Translations under genes and position numbers: made by a program
The notes under the pieces: generated by a model
Told to the model about the DNA's origin: nothing
Seen by the model: only the letters and a program-made list of their open reading frames with translations
Databases searched by the model: none
Assembly (NCBI GenBank): GCA_046732895.1
Contig: JBKPNZ010000032.1
Coordinates: 1-64,000, forward strand
Source of the DNA: JBKPNZ01 sp046732895
GTDB lineage: Bacteria; Actinomycetota; Thermoleophilia; Solirubrobacterales; 70-9
Direction: 5' to 3'
Length of the DNA: 64,000 bases
Shown here: one piece after another, positions 39,957-48,434 of the stretch
Layout: every line of letters starts with the position of its first letter
Position numbering within the stretch: the stretch's first letter is position 1

Positions 39957-41894
39957 CTACTTCGCCGTGACGTCTGCCACGACCGTGTCGGAGCGTACCG
40001 GCAGGCTTGCCGAGCTCACCGTGATCGGTAGGCGGATGTGCCGGCCCGCCGCGGTCCCCTTCAGGACCTTCACCTTGACGATCACAGAGCGCGAGTCACC
40101 CGCGGCGAGTGGTTCGATGTCGTAGCCGCTGCCGGTCACCTCAGAGGTGACGTTGTCGCCCCCGCTCCTGTAGGTGACCCTGAACCGCTTGTTGCCGTCC
40201 TTTCCGCCGACCCGGAGACCATCGGCGGAGAGCGAGGCGTCGTTCTGCGCCTGAGACACGAATCGCGCCGAATGGCCGGGCTTCGCCCTGGCCGACTTCG
40301 TCTGGCCCGTTCCGTCGTCGTTGTAGATGTCGTCGCCCGCGAACGTCGTTCCCTTCGCGATCAGGCCATCCGCTAAGTAGTCGTCTTCGACGGCACCGAT
40401 GTCGCAGCTGCCGCCCACCGGCCGATCGACCCCGCGCTGGTCGCCGCCGACGTCGCACTGGGCGAGCGGGATCGCGTCCAGCGCCGCGCTTGCGGGCCCG
40501 AGCATCATCGTGTCAGTCGGGCCGCCGTTCGCAGTGAGCGGTTGGAGGTCCGGGTCGCCGGTCACGTTGCTGCCCGTCGTCGGGCAGGAGCCCGCGGTCG
40601 CCGCCGGGAAGATGTCGTTGAAGCCCCCATCCGTTGGCGGAGTGCCAGCGCATTCCGTGCCACCGCTGGGCGACGCAACGATCGAGCTCGCCAGGGTCAG
40701 GCTCCCACTGGGATCCTTCGCGATGTCGGCGATGGGCGAGCCGTTGAGTCGCATCGTGTCGTGCCGGAGGGTTACGGCGCCTGAAGTCGAGAGGTCGATC
40801 GAGGCGCCACCTCCCTGCGCCAGGTTCTGCATGAAGCTGCTGTTGATGATCGAGCCACCGCCCGCGCCGGTGAACGCGACGGCGCCGCCCACTCCATTGG
40901 CGGCCGTGGCCTGATTGCTGAAGAAGGTGGAGCCGCTCGCGTTCAGGGTCCCCGCGTCGATGGCCAGCGCTCCGCCCGCCGGAGCCTGGTTGCCGTGGTT
41001 CAGCGCGATGCCGCCGAACGTGGAGTCGGCGATCGTCACAGTGCCGCTCGAGCTGGAGTGGACTGCCCCGCCGCTCGTAATCGCCGAGTTCGACTTGTTG
41101 GCCTGGAAGGTCGAACCCGAGACGCTCAGGTTGCCGGTGCCGAGCGCGATGGCGCCGCCGCCTCCGCTTGCCGTGTTGCCGTCCCCCGTACTCGTGCCGC
41201 CGAACTTGGAGTTCGTGATGACGGTAGAAGCCGTCGAGACGATCGCCCCGCCGGAAGCGCCGCTCGAGTTCCCGGTGAACATGGAGTTCGAAACCGTGAT
41301 GGTGCCCCCGCGCAGGCACCCGCCGTCGCCCTGAGCGCTGTTCGAGAAGAAGTCGGAGCCCGAGACGAGGATCGTGGGCGCGTCAACGCAGGCGCCGTGC
41401 CCACTGACGCTGATGTGGTTGCCCTCGACGACCATGTTCGTCAGCGTGACGGCGGCCGTCCCCCGGATCGCGCCGCCATCCTGGCTCGCTGCATTGACGC
41501 CCTCGAGCGTCAGGTTCTGAACGGTCAGGTTGGCGTCCGCGTCGAAGATGCGCGGGGCCGATCCCGCCTGGACGAAGAGATCGAACGGATCCGAGCTCGG
41601 CCCGTCGATCTCCAGCGGCTCTCCGGACGGAACGCCGATCGCGCCGTTGTTCAGGGTGATCGGGGGTGGACCCGTCACCGAAATCTGGATCGTGTCCGCT
41701 CCGAGCTCCCCAGCCGTGCAGTCATCGACCGCCGCATTGGTGGACGCCGCCTCGGCGGCCTCGTACAGCGTGCAGTTCGCGTTCTCGGTCGTGTCCAGCG
41801 CCGTCGTGTCGACGGTGATCGTCGCCGCATGCGCCGCCGCCGGCGCCAGCGCCACGACCGCCGCCGCAAGCCCCGGGAGCGCGACCCTCCTCAC
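39957..41894 (-). CDS. Exported beta-helix protein (choice-of-anchor Q-like)
   Basis: The 645-residue product has a signal peptide (VALPGLAAAVVALAPAAAHA, about 4-23). An ENANCTLYEAAEAA segment near residues 45-60 is a CSLREA-like opening of right-handed beta-helix proteins. Many short repeats follow (GGAI..., NSxF/STF..N, VTISNS-like turns; about 120-470), typical of beta-helix coils. The C-terminal ~115 residues form a separate domain (QTKSARAKPGHSARFVSQAQ...), similar to actinobacterial cell-surface modules. The start is the GTG at 41894, though an earlier in-frame start is possible. The function is unknown; surface structure or adhesion is a guess. Confidence 0.75.
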   Translation of the reverse strand: MRRVALPGLAAAVVALAPAAAHAATITVDTTALDTTENANCTLYEAAEAASTNAAVDDCTAGELGADTIQISVTGPPPITLNNGAIGVPSGEPLEIDGPSSDPFDLFVQAGSAPRIFDADANLTVQNLTLEGVNAASQDGGAIRGTAAVTLTNMVVEGNHISVSGHGACVDAPTILVSGSDFFSNSAQGDGGCLRGGTITVSNSMFTGNSSGASGGAIVSTASTVITNSKFGGTSTGDGNTASGGGGAIALGTGNLSVSGSTFQANKSNSAITSGGAVHSSSSGTVTIADSTFGGIALNHGNQAPAGGALAIDAGTLNASGSTFFSNQATAANGVGGAVAFTGAGGGSIINSSFMQNLAQGGGASIDLSTSGAVTLRHDTMRLNGSPIADIAKDPSGSLTLASSIVASPSGGTECAGTPPTDGGFNDIFPAATAGSCPTTGSNVTGDPDLQPLTANGGPTDTMMLGPASAALDAIPLAQCDVGGDQRGVDRPVGGSCDIGAVEDDYLADGLIAKGTTFAGDDIYNDDGTGQTKSARAKPGHSARFVSQAQNDASLSADGLRVGGKDGNKRFRVTYRSGGDNVTSEVTGSGYDIEPLAAGDSRSVIVKVKVLKGTAAGRHIRLPITVSSASLPVRSDTVVADVTAK

Positions 41895-41969
41895 AGCCGG
41901 TTTGTAACACGTGTCGCGGGTTAGGTGGGGGCGGCCGCACGGCCCGCACCCGCGATACTTGCCTGCGGG

Positions 41970-44600
41970 ATGTCGCACGGAGGCCCGAGCTCCTCGGACG
42001 CCGGCGAGCTTCTAGAGCGATCGAACGAGCTCTCGGCCCTCGCCGACTGGCTGGCGGCGACGAAAGCCGAGTCGAGCGGACGTCTCGTACTCGTCGGCGG
42101 CGAGGCAGGGATCGGCAAGACCACGTTGCTGCGCGAGTTCTGCCGGGGAACGGGCGAGTCCGTGCGAGTTCTCTGGGGCGCCTGCGAGCCGCTGCTCACT
42201 CCGGGCCCGCTCGGCCCGTTCTTCGACGTTGCCGAGGTCACCGGGGGAGAGCTCGAGGAGCTCGTCTCCGGCGGCGCGAGGCCACACGAGATCACCGCCG
42301 CCCTGATCCGGGACCTCTCCGGCGGTCGTGCAACCGTCCTCGTGCTCGACGACCTTCACTGGGCCGATGAGGCGACACTCGACGTCCTGCGGCTTCTGGC
42401 GCGAAAGGTCGAGTCGGTTCCTGCGCTCGTCCTCGCCAGTTTTCGCGACGACGAGCTCGACCGGGCACATCCGCTCGCGCTTGTTCTCGGCGAGCTGACG
42501 ACGGCCGGCAGCGTGGCGCGGCTCGACGTCCCACCGCTTTCGTCCGACGCCGTCCACCAGCTTGCCGCAGCCCACGAGATGGACCCCGACGCGCTCTACC
42601 GCCAGACCAATGGCAACCCGTTCTTCGTCACCGAAGCCCTCGCAGCCGGAACCGTGGCGGTCCCGCCGACCGTTCGCGACGCGGTGCTGGCACGAATGGC
42701 TCGCGTCTCGGAGCCCGCGAGGCGCCTGCTCGAGGCGATCGCCGTCGCGACGCCGCAGGCCGAGGTCTGGCTGCTCGAGGCGCTCGCCCCGGCGGAGCTG
42801 GATCGGCTGGAGGAATGCCTGGCATCGGGGATGGTGCTCTCGGGCGAGCATGCCGTCACTTTCAGGCACGAGCTGGCGCGGCTTGCCGTGGCAAACGAGC
42901 TCCCGCCGAACCGCCGTGTCTCGCTCAACCGCCGGGCAGGCGAGACGCTCTCGGCGCGCGCCGCAATCGAACCGGCCCGCGTCGCCCATCACGCTGACGC
43001 CGCAGGCGACGACGCGATGGCCCTGCGATTTGCGCCGCTGGCGGCCCGCCGCGCCGCCGCGCTTGGTGCACACCGCGAGGCGGCGGCGCAGTACGCGCGA
43101 GCGCTCCGCTTCGCGGCCGGGTTGCCGCCCGAGCAGCAGGCCGCGCTGCTCGAGAGCCAGGGCTACGAGTGCTATTTGGGCGACCAGCTCGATGCGGCAA
43201 TCGAGGCCCAGGAGCAGGCGGTGGCTCTGCGCCGGGAGCTCGGCGATGCGAGCAAGGAGGGCGACGCCCTTCGGTCGCTGGGCCGGATGCTCGGCTTCGG
43301 CGGCCGGACCCGAGAGGCAGTCGAGGCCTGCCGTGAGGCGGTGGGAATCCTCGAGCCGCTGGGACCCAGCCGCGAGCTGGCGAGGGCATATGCCACGCTC
43401 GCGCAACGGTGCACGAATTGGGAGGACACAGAGGCCGCCATCGAGTGGGGAACCCGTGCGCTCGAGCTTGCCGAACGCCTGGATGACACCGAGATCCGCG
43501 TCTATGCGCTCACGACCGTTGGGGCGGCGGAGTTTCGCGAGGACCGCGCAGAGGGTGCCGGAAAGCTCGAGCAGAGTCTCGAGCTCGCGCGGAGGGCAGA
43601 CATCGAGGACGAAGCCGGGCGAGCCGTCCTCAACCTCGTGTGGCTCTCGGGTCGGATGCGATGGTTCGCGCCCGCCGACCGGCATCTCGACTCCGGACTG
43701 GAGTACTGCAGTGAACGCGGGCTCGACTACTGGCGTCTCTCGCTGCTCGCCTGTCGTGCCCGCAGGGAGCTGGAGCGAGGGCAATGGGCCGAGGCCGGTG
43801 AGTCGGCGGCTGAGGTGCTGGCCAGCCGGGGCTCCGCGCCGATGCCCCGGGTGTCGGCCGGAGCGACGGAGGGATTGGTCCTCGCACGCCGCGGCGATCC
43901 GGGCGCTTGGCAGCTCTTGAACGCTGCGCTCTCCGAGGCCCGACCGACCGGCGAGCTCCAGCAGATCGGTCCAGTTGCGGCCGCGAGAGCGGAGGCAGCC
44001 TGGCTCGAGGGGCGCCATGACGGCTCGATCGACGCCACCAACGACACACTCGAGCTCGGAATCGGACGGCTCGGGGCGTGGGAGCTCGGCGAGGTCGCCG
44101 TCTGGCGCCGCCGCGCCGGGATCGAAGAGGAGATCGAAGCCGAGGTCGCCGAGCCCTACGCGGCCGAGCTCGACGGAGACCACCAGCAGGCGGCGGATCT
44201 CTGGAAGGACCTCGGTTGTCCGTATGACGCGGCGCTTGCCCTCGCCGGGACCGAGGACGAAGACGCCCTCCGCCGAGCGCTCGACGATCTCCAGCGGCTC
44301 GGTGCCGCACCGGCAGCGGCGATCGTCGCCCGCCGGCTTCGCGAGCGGGGGGCGCGGGGCCTGCCGCGGGGCCCACGGCGGAGCACAAGGGACAACCCCG
44401 CCGGCCTGACCGCTCGCGAGCTCGAGGTGCTGGCGCTGGTCGCGGAAGGGCTTCGAAACGCCGACATCGCCGAGCGCCTCTTCGTCTCCGAGAAGACTGT
44501 CGGCCACCACGTCTCGGCGATCCTGCGAAAGCTCAACGTGAATACGCGCGGCGAGGCCGGCGCCGAGGCCGTCAGGCTTGGAATCACCGGCCCAAAATAG
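41970..44600 (+). CDS. Large ATP-binding LuxR family regulator (LAL type)
   Basis: The 876-residue product is a LAL regulator. It has an N-terminal AAA/NB-ARC-like ATPase (Walker A GGEAGIGKT at 43-51; Walker B VLVLDDLHWAD), a long TPR-like helical middle (about 350-780), and a C-terminal LuxR HTH (about 815-870: LTARELEVLALVAEGLRNAD and VSEKTVGHHVSAILRKL). Such proteins often activate nearby metabolic genes on sensing an inducer. It is divergent from the beta-helix gene. The next gene, 100 bases downstream, encodes a small exported protein, a possible target. Confidence 0.93.
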   Translation: MSHGGPSSSDAGELLERSNELSALADWLAATKAESSGRLVLVGGEAGIGKTTLLREFCRGTGESVRVLWGACEPLLTPGPLGPFFDVAEVTGGELEELVSGGARPHEITAALIRDLSGGRATVLVLDDLHWADEATLDVLRLLARKVESVPALVLASFRDDELDRAHPLALVLGELTTAGSVARLDVPPLSSDAVHQLAAAHEMDPDALYRQTNGNPFFVTEALAAGTVAVPPTVRDAVLARMARVSEPARRLLEAIAVATPQAEVWLLEALAPAELDRLEECLASGMVLSGEHAVTFRHELARLAVANELPPNRRVSLNRRAGETLSARAAIEPARVAHHADAAGDDAMALRFAPLAARRAAALGAHREAAAQYARALRFAAGLPPEQQAALLESQGYECYLGDQLDAAIEAQEQAVALRRELGDASKEGDALRSLGRMLGFGGRTREAVEACREAVGILEPLGPSRELARAYATLAQRCTNWEDTEAAIEWGTRALELAERLDDTEIRVYALTTVGAAEFREDRAEGAGKLEQSLELARRADIEDEAGRAVLNLVWLSGRMRWFAPADRHLDSGLEYCSERGLDYWRLSLLACRARRELERGQWAEAGESAAEVLASRGSAPMPRVSAGATEGLVLARRGDPGAWQLLNAALSEARPTGELQQIGPVAAARAEAAWLEGRHDGSIDATNDTLELGIGRLGAWELGEVAVWRRRAGIEEEIEAEVAEPYAAELDGDHQQAADLWKDLGCPYDAALALAGTEDEDALRRALDDLQRLGAAPAAAIVARRLRERGARGLPRGPRRSTRDNPAGLTARELEVLALVAEGLRNADIAERLFVSEKTVGHHVSAILRKLNVNTRGEAGAEAVRLGITGPK

Positions 44601-44700
44601 GCGGCGATCCGGCCAAAGATAGGGAGGGTTCCCGATGCGGGCGGGCTCGGATAGGCGCAGGCTTGGCGGTATGCCAACACCAACCACCGAGGAGGGCCCC

Positions 44701-45033
44701 ATGTCCACCAAGAACACCAGAAGGGCAGTGCTTGCCGCCGTTTTCGCCACCGCCGCGATCGCTGTGCCCAGTGCGGGCGCCGTTCCGATCGAGGGGGGTT
44801 CGTCGAACGGTCTCCACCTCCCCGCCGGGATCAACGCCGGCCTGGGGCCGAGCAACGGCTCCGAGGCGCCACGCGTCGTCGCGATCCACCCCACCCTGAC
44901 TGCACCATCGAGTGGCTTCGACTGGGGCGACGCCGGAGTCGGGGCGGCCGGGATGCTGGCGCTGCTCGGCCTCGGCGGCAGCGCGGTCGCGATCACGAGG
45001 CGTAGCCGGCGCCAGGACGCGATGGCCGGCTGA
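44701..45033 (+). CDS. Small exported protein with C-terminal membrane anchor
   Basis: The 110-residue product has an N-terminal signal (VLAAVFATAAIAVPSAGA), a short extracellular part, and a C-terminal membrane helix (GVGAAGMLALLGLGGSAVAI) followed by a basic stop-transfer end (TRRSRRQDAMAG). This type I topology is frequent in actinobacterial envelope proteins of unknown role. The start is at the ATG preceded by GAGGAGGG. The preceding region (44601-44700) contains a G-rich stretch, GATAGGGAGGGTTCCCGAT, with a GGG/CCC inverted feature that could be a regulator site. Confidence 0.65.
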   Translation: MSTKNTRRAVLAAVFATAAIAVPSAGAVPIEGGSSNGLHLPAGINAGLGPSNGSEAPRVVAIHPTLTAPSSGFDWGDAGVGAAGMLALLGLGGSAVAITRRSRRQDAMAG

Positions 45034-45144
45034 GCAAACCTGCCTTTCTGTCGGCGGCGCCGTCCGAGGGCGGCGCCGCCCCCCTTGCTCGTTGCTTGAC
45101 GGCTCCACGGCGAATCGTGAGGATGGCCCGCACTGCAAACGGCT

Positions 45145-45396
45145 CGGCGCCTCGCCGACTCCTCTGCTGCGGGCTTCAGCCAGGGCTGGGCGACGGCCGT
45201 GTGCCCCTCGGGGCACGCGTGGTCTCGGGCGGCGGGACCACGGAGACTTCCACCACCACCTGCCGAGATCGCCCAGTCGCAGCCGTACTCCGATGGCGGC
45301 GCCGGGTCACGCCCCGACGACGTCTGGACGACGCACGTGAACAATCAGGCGGGCGTTCCGCTGGCCATAACGGCATTCGCCGTCTGCCGCGGCTGA
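45145..45396 (+). pseudogene. Decayed exported protein of the C-x-x-G...V-x-GGG family
   Basis: Fragments of one domain lie in two frames: ...GFSQGWATAVCPSG in frame 1, ARVVSGGGTTETSTTT in a second, then AEIAQSQPYSDGG and VWTTHVNNQAGVPLAITAFA with VC near the end back in frame 1. Joined, they match the CPxGxxVxGGG...W...AxC module of the exported protein at 9.6-10.4 kb. Two compensating frameshifts and no start or signal peptide point to a dead gene or a fragment. Apart from this and the surrounding flanks, nothing is seen in 45034-45441. Confidence 0.5.
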
Positions 45397-45441
45397 CGGC
45401 GACGCCGCCTCGCATCCCTCGATCTGGCTGAATGTAGGTCG

Positions 45442-46659
45442 ATGACGAGGGTCGTGGTCGTCGGCGCAGGATTCGCCGGCCTGGCGGCGGCAGACGAGTT
45501 GCGTGCCGCCGGGATCGAGGTGACGGTGCTCGAGGCGCGCGACAGGGTCGGCGGCCGGGTCTGGTCGGTGCCGTTCGCGGGCGGGGTGGTCGAGCGGGGT
45601 GCCGAGTTCATCCTGCCCGGGAACACCACGGTCGAGGCGCTGGCGGCGCGCTTCGCGCTGCCGCTTGTCCGAAAGGGAACCCCGTATGGCCGCCGGAAGG
45701 CACGGGGCGACGAGGCGGTCGACGACGCCCAACTCGAGGCCGCGTTCGACCGGATCGCCGCAGGCGAGTTTGCGCCGGGCGCGGTGACGGTCGTCGATGC
45801 AATCGACGGCCTCAGCCACGAGCGACGCTTGGCGGCGCTGATCCGTGCCCGGATCGAGGTCTCGATGGGGTATCCCGCCGCTGATCTGCGCGCCGAGGTA
45901 CTCACCGAGGGAGCGGCCACGTTCGGCGACTTCGACAGCTTCACCGTTGCCGGGGGGAACGCCGGAATCGCTCGAGCGCTCGCGCATGAGCTCGGGAGCG
46001 CGGTCCATCTGTCCTCCCCGGTGCGCCGCGTGAGGTGGAGCGATCAGGCGGTCACGGTCGTCACCGACGCGGGTGAGCTCGACGCCGATGCGGCGGTCAT
46101 CTCCGTTCCGGCCGCGCCACTGTCCGAGATCGCATTCGAGCCGAAGCTCCAGGGTCCGACCGCCGACGCCCTCGCCTCGGTCCGCTACGGACAGAACGCG
46201 AAGCTGTTCGTCGCGCTTCGAGCACCGAGTCCGCCGAGCGCGATCATGTCGGTGCGCGAGCGCTTCTGGTCCTACACGCAGCTCGACGCGAGCGGCGAGC
46301 CGGCGCCCTTCGTGGCGGGATACGCGGGGACGGGCCCGGCGGTCGAGGCGCTGGCCGGCTCACCCGAAGCCACCGGATGGATCGAGGCGCTGGCCTCGCT
46401 GCGCCCTGAGCTGGAGCTTGATCCCGCTACCGCCCTGCTCTCCACCTGGCATGACGATCCCTGGGTCCGCGGCTCCTACTCCGCCCGCAGCCTCTCCTCA
46501 CCCCTCCGCGACGCCGAGCTCGCGAAGCCGATCGGGCCGCTCCACTTCGCGGGCGAGCACACCGCGGGCGATTGGCACGGCCTCATGGAGGGCGCGCTGC
46601 GTAGCGGCAAGCGCGCCGCCCGGGAGCTGCTCGCCGGACGCCTGGCTAGCCGACTCTGA
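45442..46659 (+). CDS. Flavin-containing amine oxidase
   Basis: The 405-residue product is a monoamine-oxidase-type flavoprotein: FAD dinucleotide motif VVVVGAGFAGLAAADELRAAG, second-strand EARDRVGGRVWS, and the C-terminal FAD-contact motif LHFAGEHTAGDWHGLMEGAL. There is no Cys for covalent FAD in the usual S-G-G-C position. The family includes monoamine, polyamine and phytoene-type dehydrogenases; the substrate is not predictable. No signal peptide is seen, so it should be cytoplasmic. The start is the ATG at 45442. Confidence 0.85.
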   Translation: MTRVVVVGAGFAGLAAADELRAAGIEVTVLEARDRVGGRVWSVPFAGGVVERGAEFILPGNTTVEALAARFALPLVRKGTPYGRRKARGDEAVDDAQLEAAFDRIAAGEFAPGAVTVVDAIDGLSHERRLAALIRARIEVSMGYPAADLRAEVLTEGAATFGDFDSFTVAGGNAGIARALAHELGSAVHLSSPVRRVRWSDQAVTVVTDAGELDADAAVISVPAAPLSEIAFEPKLQGPTADALASVRYGQNAKLFVALRAPSPPSAIMSVRERFWSYTQLDASGEPAPFVAGYAGTGPAVEALAGSPEATGWIEALASLRPELELDPATALLSTWHDDPWVRGSYSARSLSSPLRDAELAKPIGPLHFAGEHTAGDWHGLMEGALRSGKRAARELLAGRLASRL

Positions 46660-46707
46660 AGCGCTCCTTGGCCGGGGGCTCCGAGCGCATGTCGCAGTTC
46701 CGCCCGC

Positions 46708-47184
46708 TCAGGCGGTGAGCGCGTCGATCACGTCCCTGGAGTGGGTCACCGGAAGCCGATTGCCTTCGAGCTCGAGTTTCGAACCGCTGTCCTCGTGAAT
46801 CAGCTCGAGCACGCGGACGTTCACCCGCCCGTGGACTTTCGCGGTCAGCCCCGCTCGGGGCACCTCGAAGATCAGGTCTTTCACGGCGTTGCGCCGCCCG
46901 GCGAACCCGTAGACGGTCGTTCCCGTCACGGCGACGAGCATCCAGCCCGGTAGACCCGACGCGGCGTCGGCCGCATGCATTCCGGCGAGCGAGCCGGCGG
47001 CCAGGCCAACGTCCTCGGCGACGCGACCGACGCTCCCTCCGGCCTCCCCTCCAGCCAGTCCACCGACGAACAGTCCACCGGTGTGGCCGCGCGGATTGAA
47101 CTCACCAACGGCCACAACCTCGTCGTCGACCCCCCGCGCACGGAGCGCCTCCTGGACCAACTCGATCATGCTCTCTTCCGACAT
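46708..47184 (-). CDS. Unknown protein with PH-like C-terminal half
   Basis: The 158-residue product starts MSEESMIELVQEALRARGV. A Gly/Ala-rich segment follows (GGLFVGGLAGGEAGGSVGRV, about residues 40-70). The C-terminal half has alternating strands (WMLVAVTGTTVYGF, LIFEVPRAGLTAKVHGRVNV, LELIHEDSGSKLELEGNRL), which looks like a bacterial PH/GRAM-type fold that binds lipids or protein. I do not recognise a named family. The glycine-rich part resembles a weak membrane-inserting or linker region. The start is the ATG at 47184, divergent from the methyltransferase gene. Confidence 0.55.
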   Translation of the reverse strand: MSEESMIELVQEALRARGVDDEVVAVGEFNPRGHTGGLFVGGLAGGEAGGSVGRVAEDVGLAAGSLAGMHAADAASGLPGWMLVAVTGTTVYGFAGRRNAVKDLIFEVPRAGLTAKVHGRVNVRVLELIHEDSGSKLELEGNRLPVTHSRDVIDALTA

Positions 47185-47210
47185 CCGTACTATCCCTTCA
47201 GGGAGGGCCG

Positions 47211-48041
47211 ATGGACTCGAGAATAACGCCGGCCGAGGAGATCGCCCGCGCAGAGAATCTGCCCCAGGCCGATGCACGAGGGCTGGTGGACGCGGACCGG
47301 CTGGAGACGGCGGTCAAGGACATGTATCGCTCGGTCGCGCGCGAGGAAGACGCCGAGCTACATTTCGCAATCGGCAGGCCGCTCGCCGAGCGCCTCGGTT
47401 ACTCCCCCTCGATACTCGACCAGGTACCGGCCGAAGCGCTGGCGTCTTTCGCCGGCGTGGGCCATCACCTCGACCTCGCCCGCCTCGAGCATGGTGAGGA
47501 GGTGCTCGACCTCGGGTCGGGATCGGGAACCGACGTCTTCTGCGCCGCGATCCTGGTCGGCGACAATGGCCGCGTGGTCGGCGTGGACTTCACTGACGAG
47601 CAGGTCTCCAAGGCAAGGCGCTTACGCGACGAGAATGGATTCGCTCAGGTCGAGTTCGAGCAAGCGCGGATCGAGAAGCTTCCCTTCGACGACGGGAGCT
47701 TCGACGTCGTCACCTCGAACGGCGTCATCAACCTGTCGCTCGTGAAGAACGTCGTCTTCGAAGAGGCGGCGCGAGTGCTCCGGCCCGGGGGGCGGTTCGC
47801 AGTCGCCGACATCGTCAGCGCCCGGGCGCTCAAGGAGCGGACGCGTCGCAACGTCGACCTGTGGGCGGCGTGCGTCGCCGGGGCAATCCCGCGCCAAAGC
47901 TACGTGGAGGCGATCGAGGCGGCCGGGTTGCGGGTCCGGGAGATACGAGAGAACGACTACGACTTCGTCTCCGATCGCGCGCAGGACGCCTGCGCGACGT
48001 ACGGGGTCGAGAGCGTCTCGCTGGTGGCAGTGAAGTCTTAG
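47211..48041 (+). CDS. Methyltransferase related to arsenite methyltransferase
   Basis: The 276-residue product has the ArsM-like layout: an N-terminal helical part (AVKDMYRSVAREEDAEL), the SAM motif VLDLGSGSGTDVF, the GVDFTDEQVSKA loop, and PFDDGSFDVVTSNGVINLS. In ArsM the last motif reads S-N-C-V-I-N-L; here the catalytic Cys is Gly. The second Cys survives in AACVAGAIP. An N-terminal Cys pair is also missing. It is therefore unlikely to methylate arsenite and may have a new substrate. Divergent from the PH-like gene; 33 bases before a STAS gene. Confidence 0.8.
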   Translation: MDSRITPAEEIARAENLPQADARGLVDADRLETAVKDMYRSVAREEDAELHFAIGRPLAERLGYSPSILDQVPAEALASFAGVGHHLDLARLEHGEEVLDLGSGSGTDVFCAAILVGDNGRVVGVDFTDEQVSKARRLRDENGFAQVEFEQARIEKLPFDDGSFDVVTSNGVINLSLVKNVVFEEAARVLRPGGRFAVADIVSARALKERTRRNVDLWAACVAGAIPRQSYVEAIEAAGLRVREIRENDYDFVSDRAQDACATYGVESVSLVAVKS

Positions 48042-48074
48042 TCGGCGGGAACCGGATCGCATACCCTCTCGGAG

Positions 48075-48434
48075 GTGGAGCGCAGCGAGCAATCGGGGCG
48101 CCTGGATATCTCCGTCTCGCAAACGGGCCGGACCCGCCTGCTTCGCTTGAGCGGTGAGTTCGATCTGGCTGGCGTGGAGTCCTTCGAGGGGAAGCTCAGG
48201 GGTGACGAATCCGACGGAGCGATGACGCTGGTGGTGGACCTGCGCGGCGTCACATTCATGGATTCCTCCGGGCTCCGCGCGATCTTGACGGCGGAGCATC
48301 TGGCGAGCTCAGAGGGATGGCGTTTTCTCGTCGTGCGCGGGTCTGAGGCGGTCGAGCGGGTCATGGCGATGACGGACGTGGACCGGCGGCTCGAGCTCAT
48401 CGACGAGTTCCCGAAGGAAGCGGACCCCGCCTAG
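48075..48434 (+). CDS. STAS-domain anti-anti-sigma factor
   Basis: The 119-residue product has the SpoIIAA-type STAS fold: LLRLSGEFDLAGVESFEGKL, and the phosphorylatable Ser region VDLRGVTFMDSSGLRAIL (D-S-S-G-L). Its stop overlaps by four bases with that of the convergent phosphatase/kinase gene, whose product contains the enzyme types that phosphorylate and dephosphorylate such proteins. I infer a partner-switching pair. The GTG start at 48075 has a G-rich stretch directly upstream. Confidence 0.85.
   Translation: MERSEQSGRLDISVSQTGRTRLLRLSGEFDLAGVESFEGKLRGDESDGAMTLVVDLRGVTFMDSSGLRAILTAEHLASSEGWRFLVVRGSEAVERVMAMTDVDRRLELIDEFPKEADPA

Noticed and set aside
45034..45144. A regular gene between the small anchored protein and the decayed exported module.
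   Set aside because: Open frames here switch frame at the conserved residues and have neither a start with ribosome binding site nor a signal peptide.
42012..45344. Very long minus-strand open frame (1110 codons) opposite the LuxR gene.
   Set aside because: It has no recognisable domains and is the antisense shadow of a high-GC gene with clear ATPase and HTH motifs on the plus strand.
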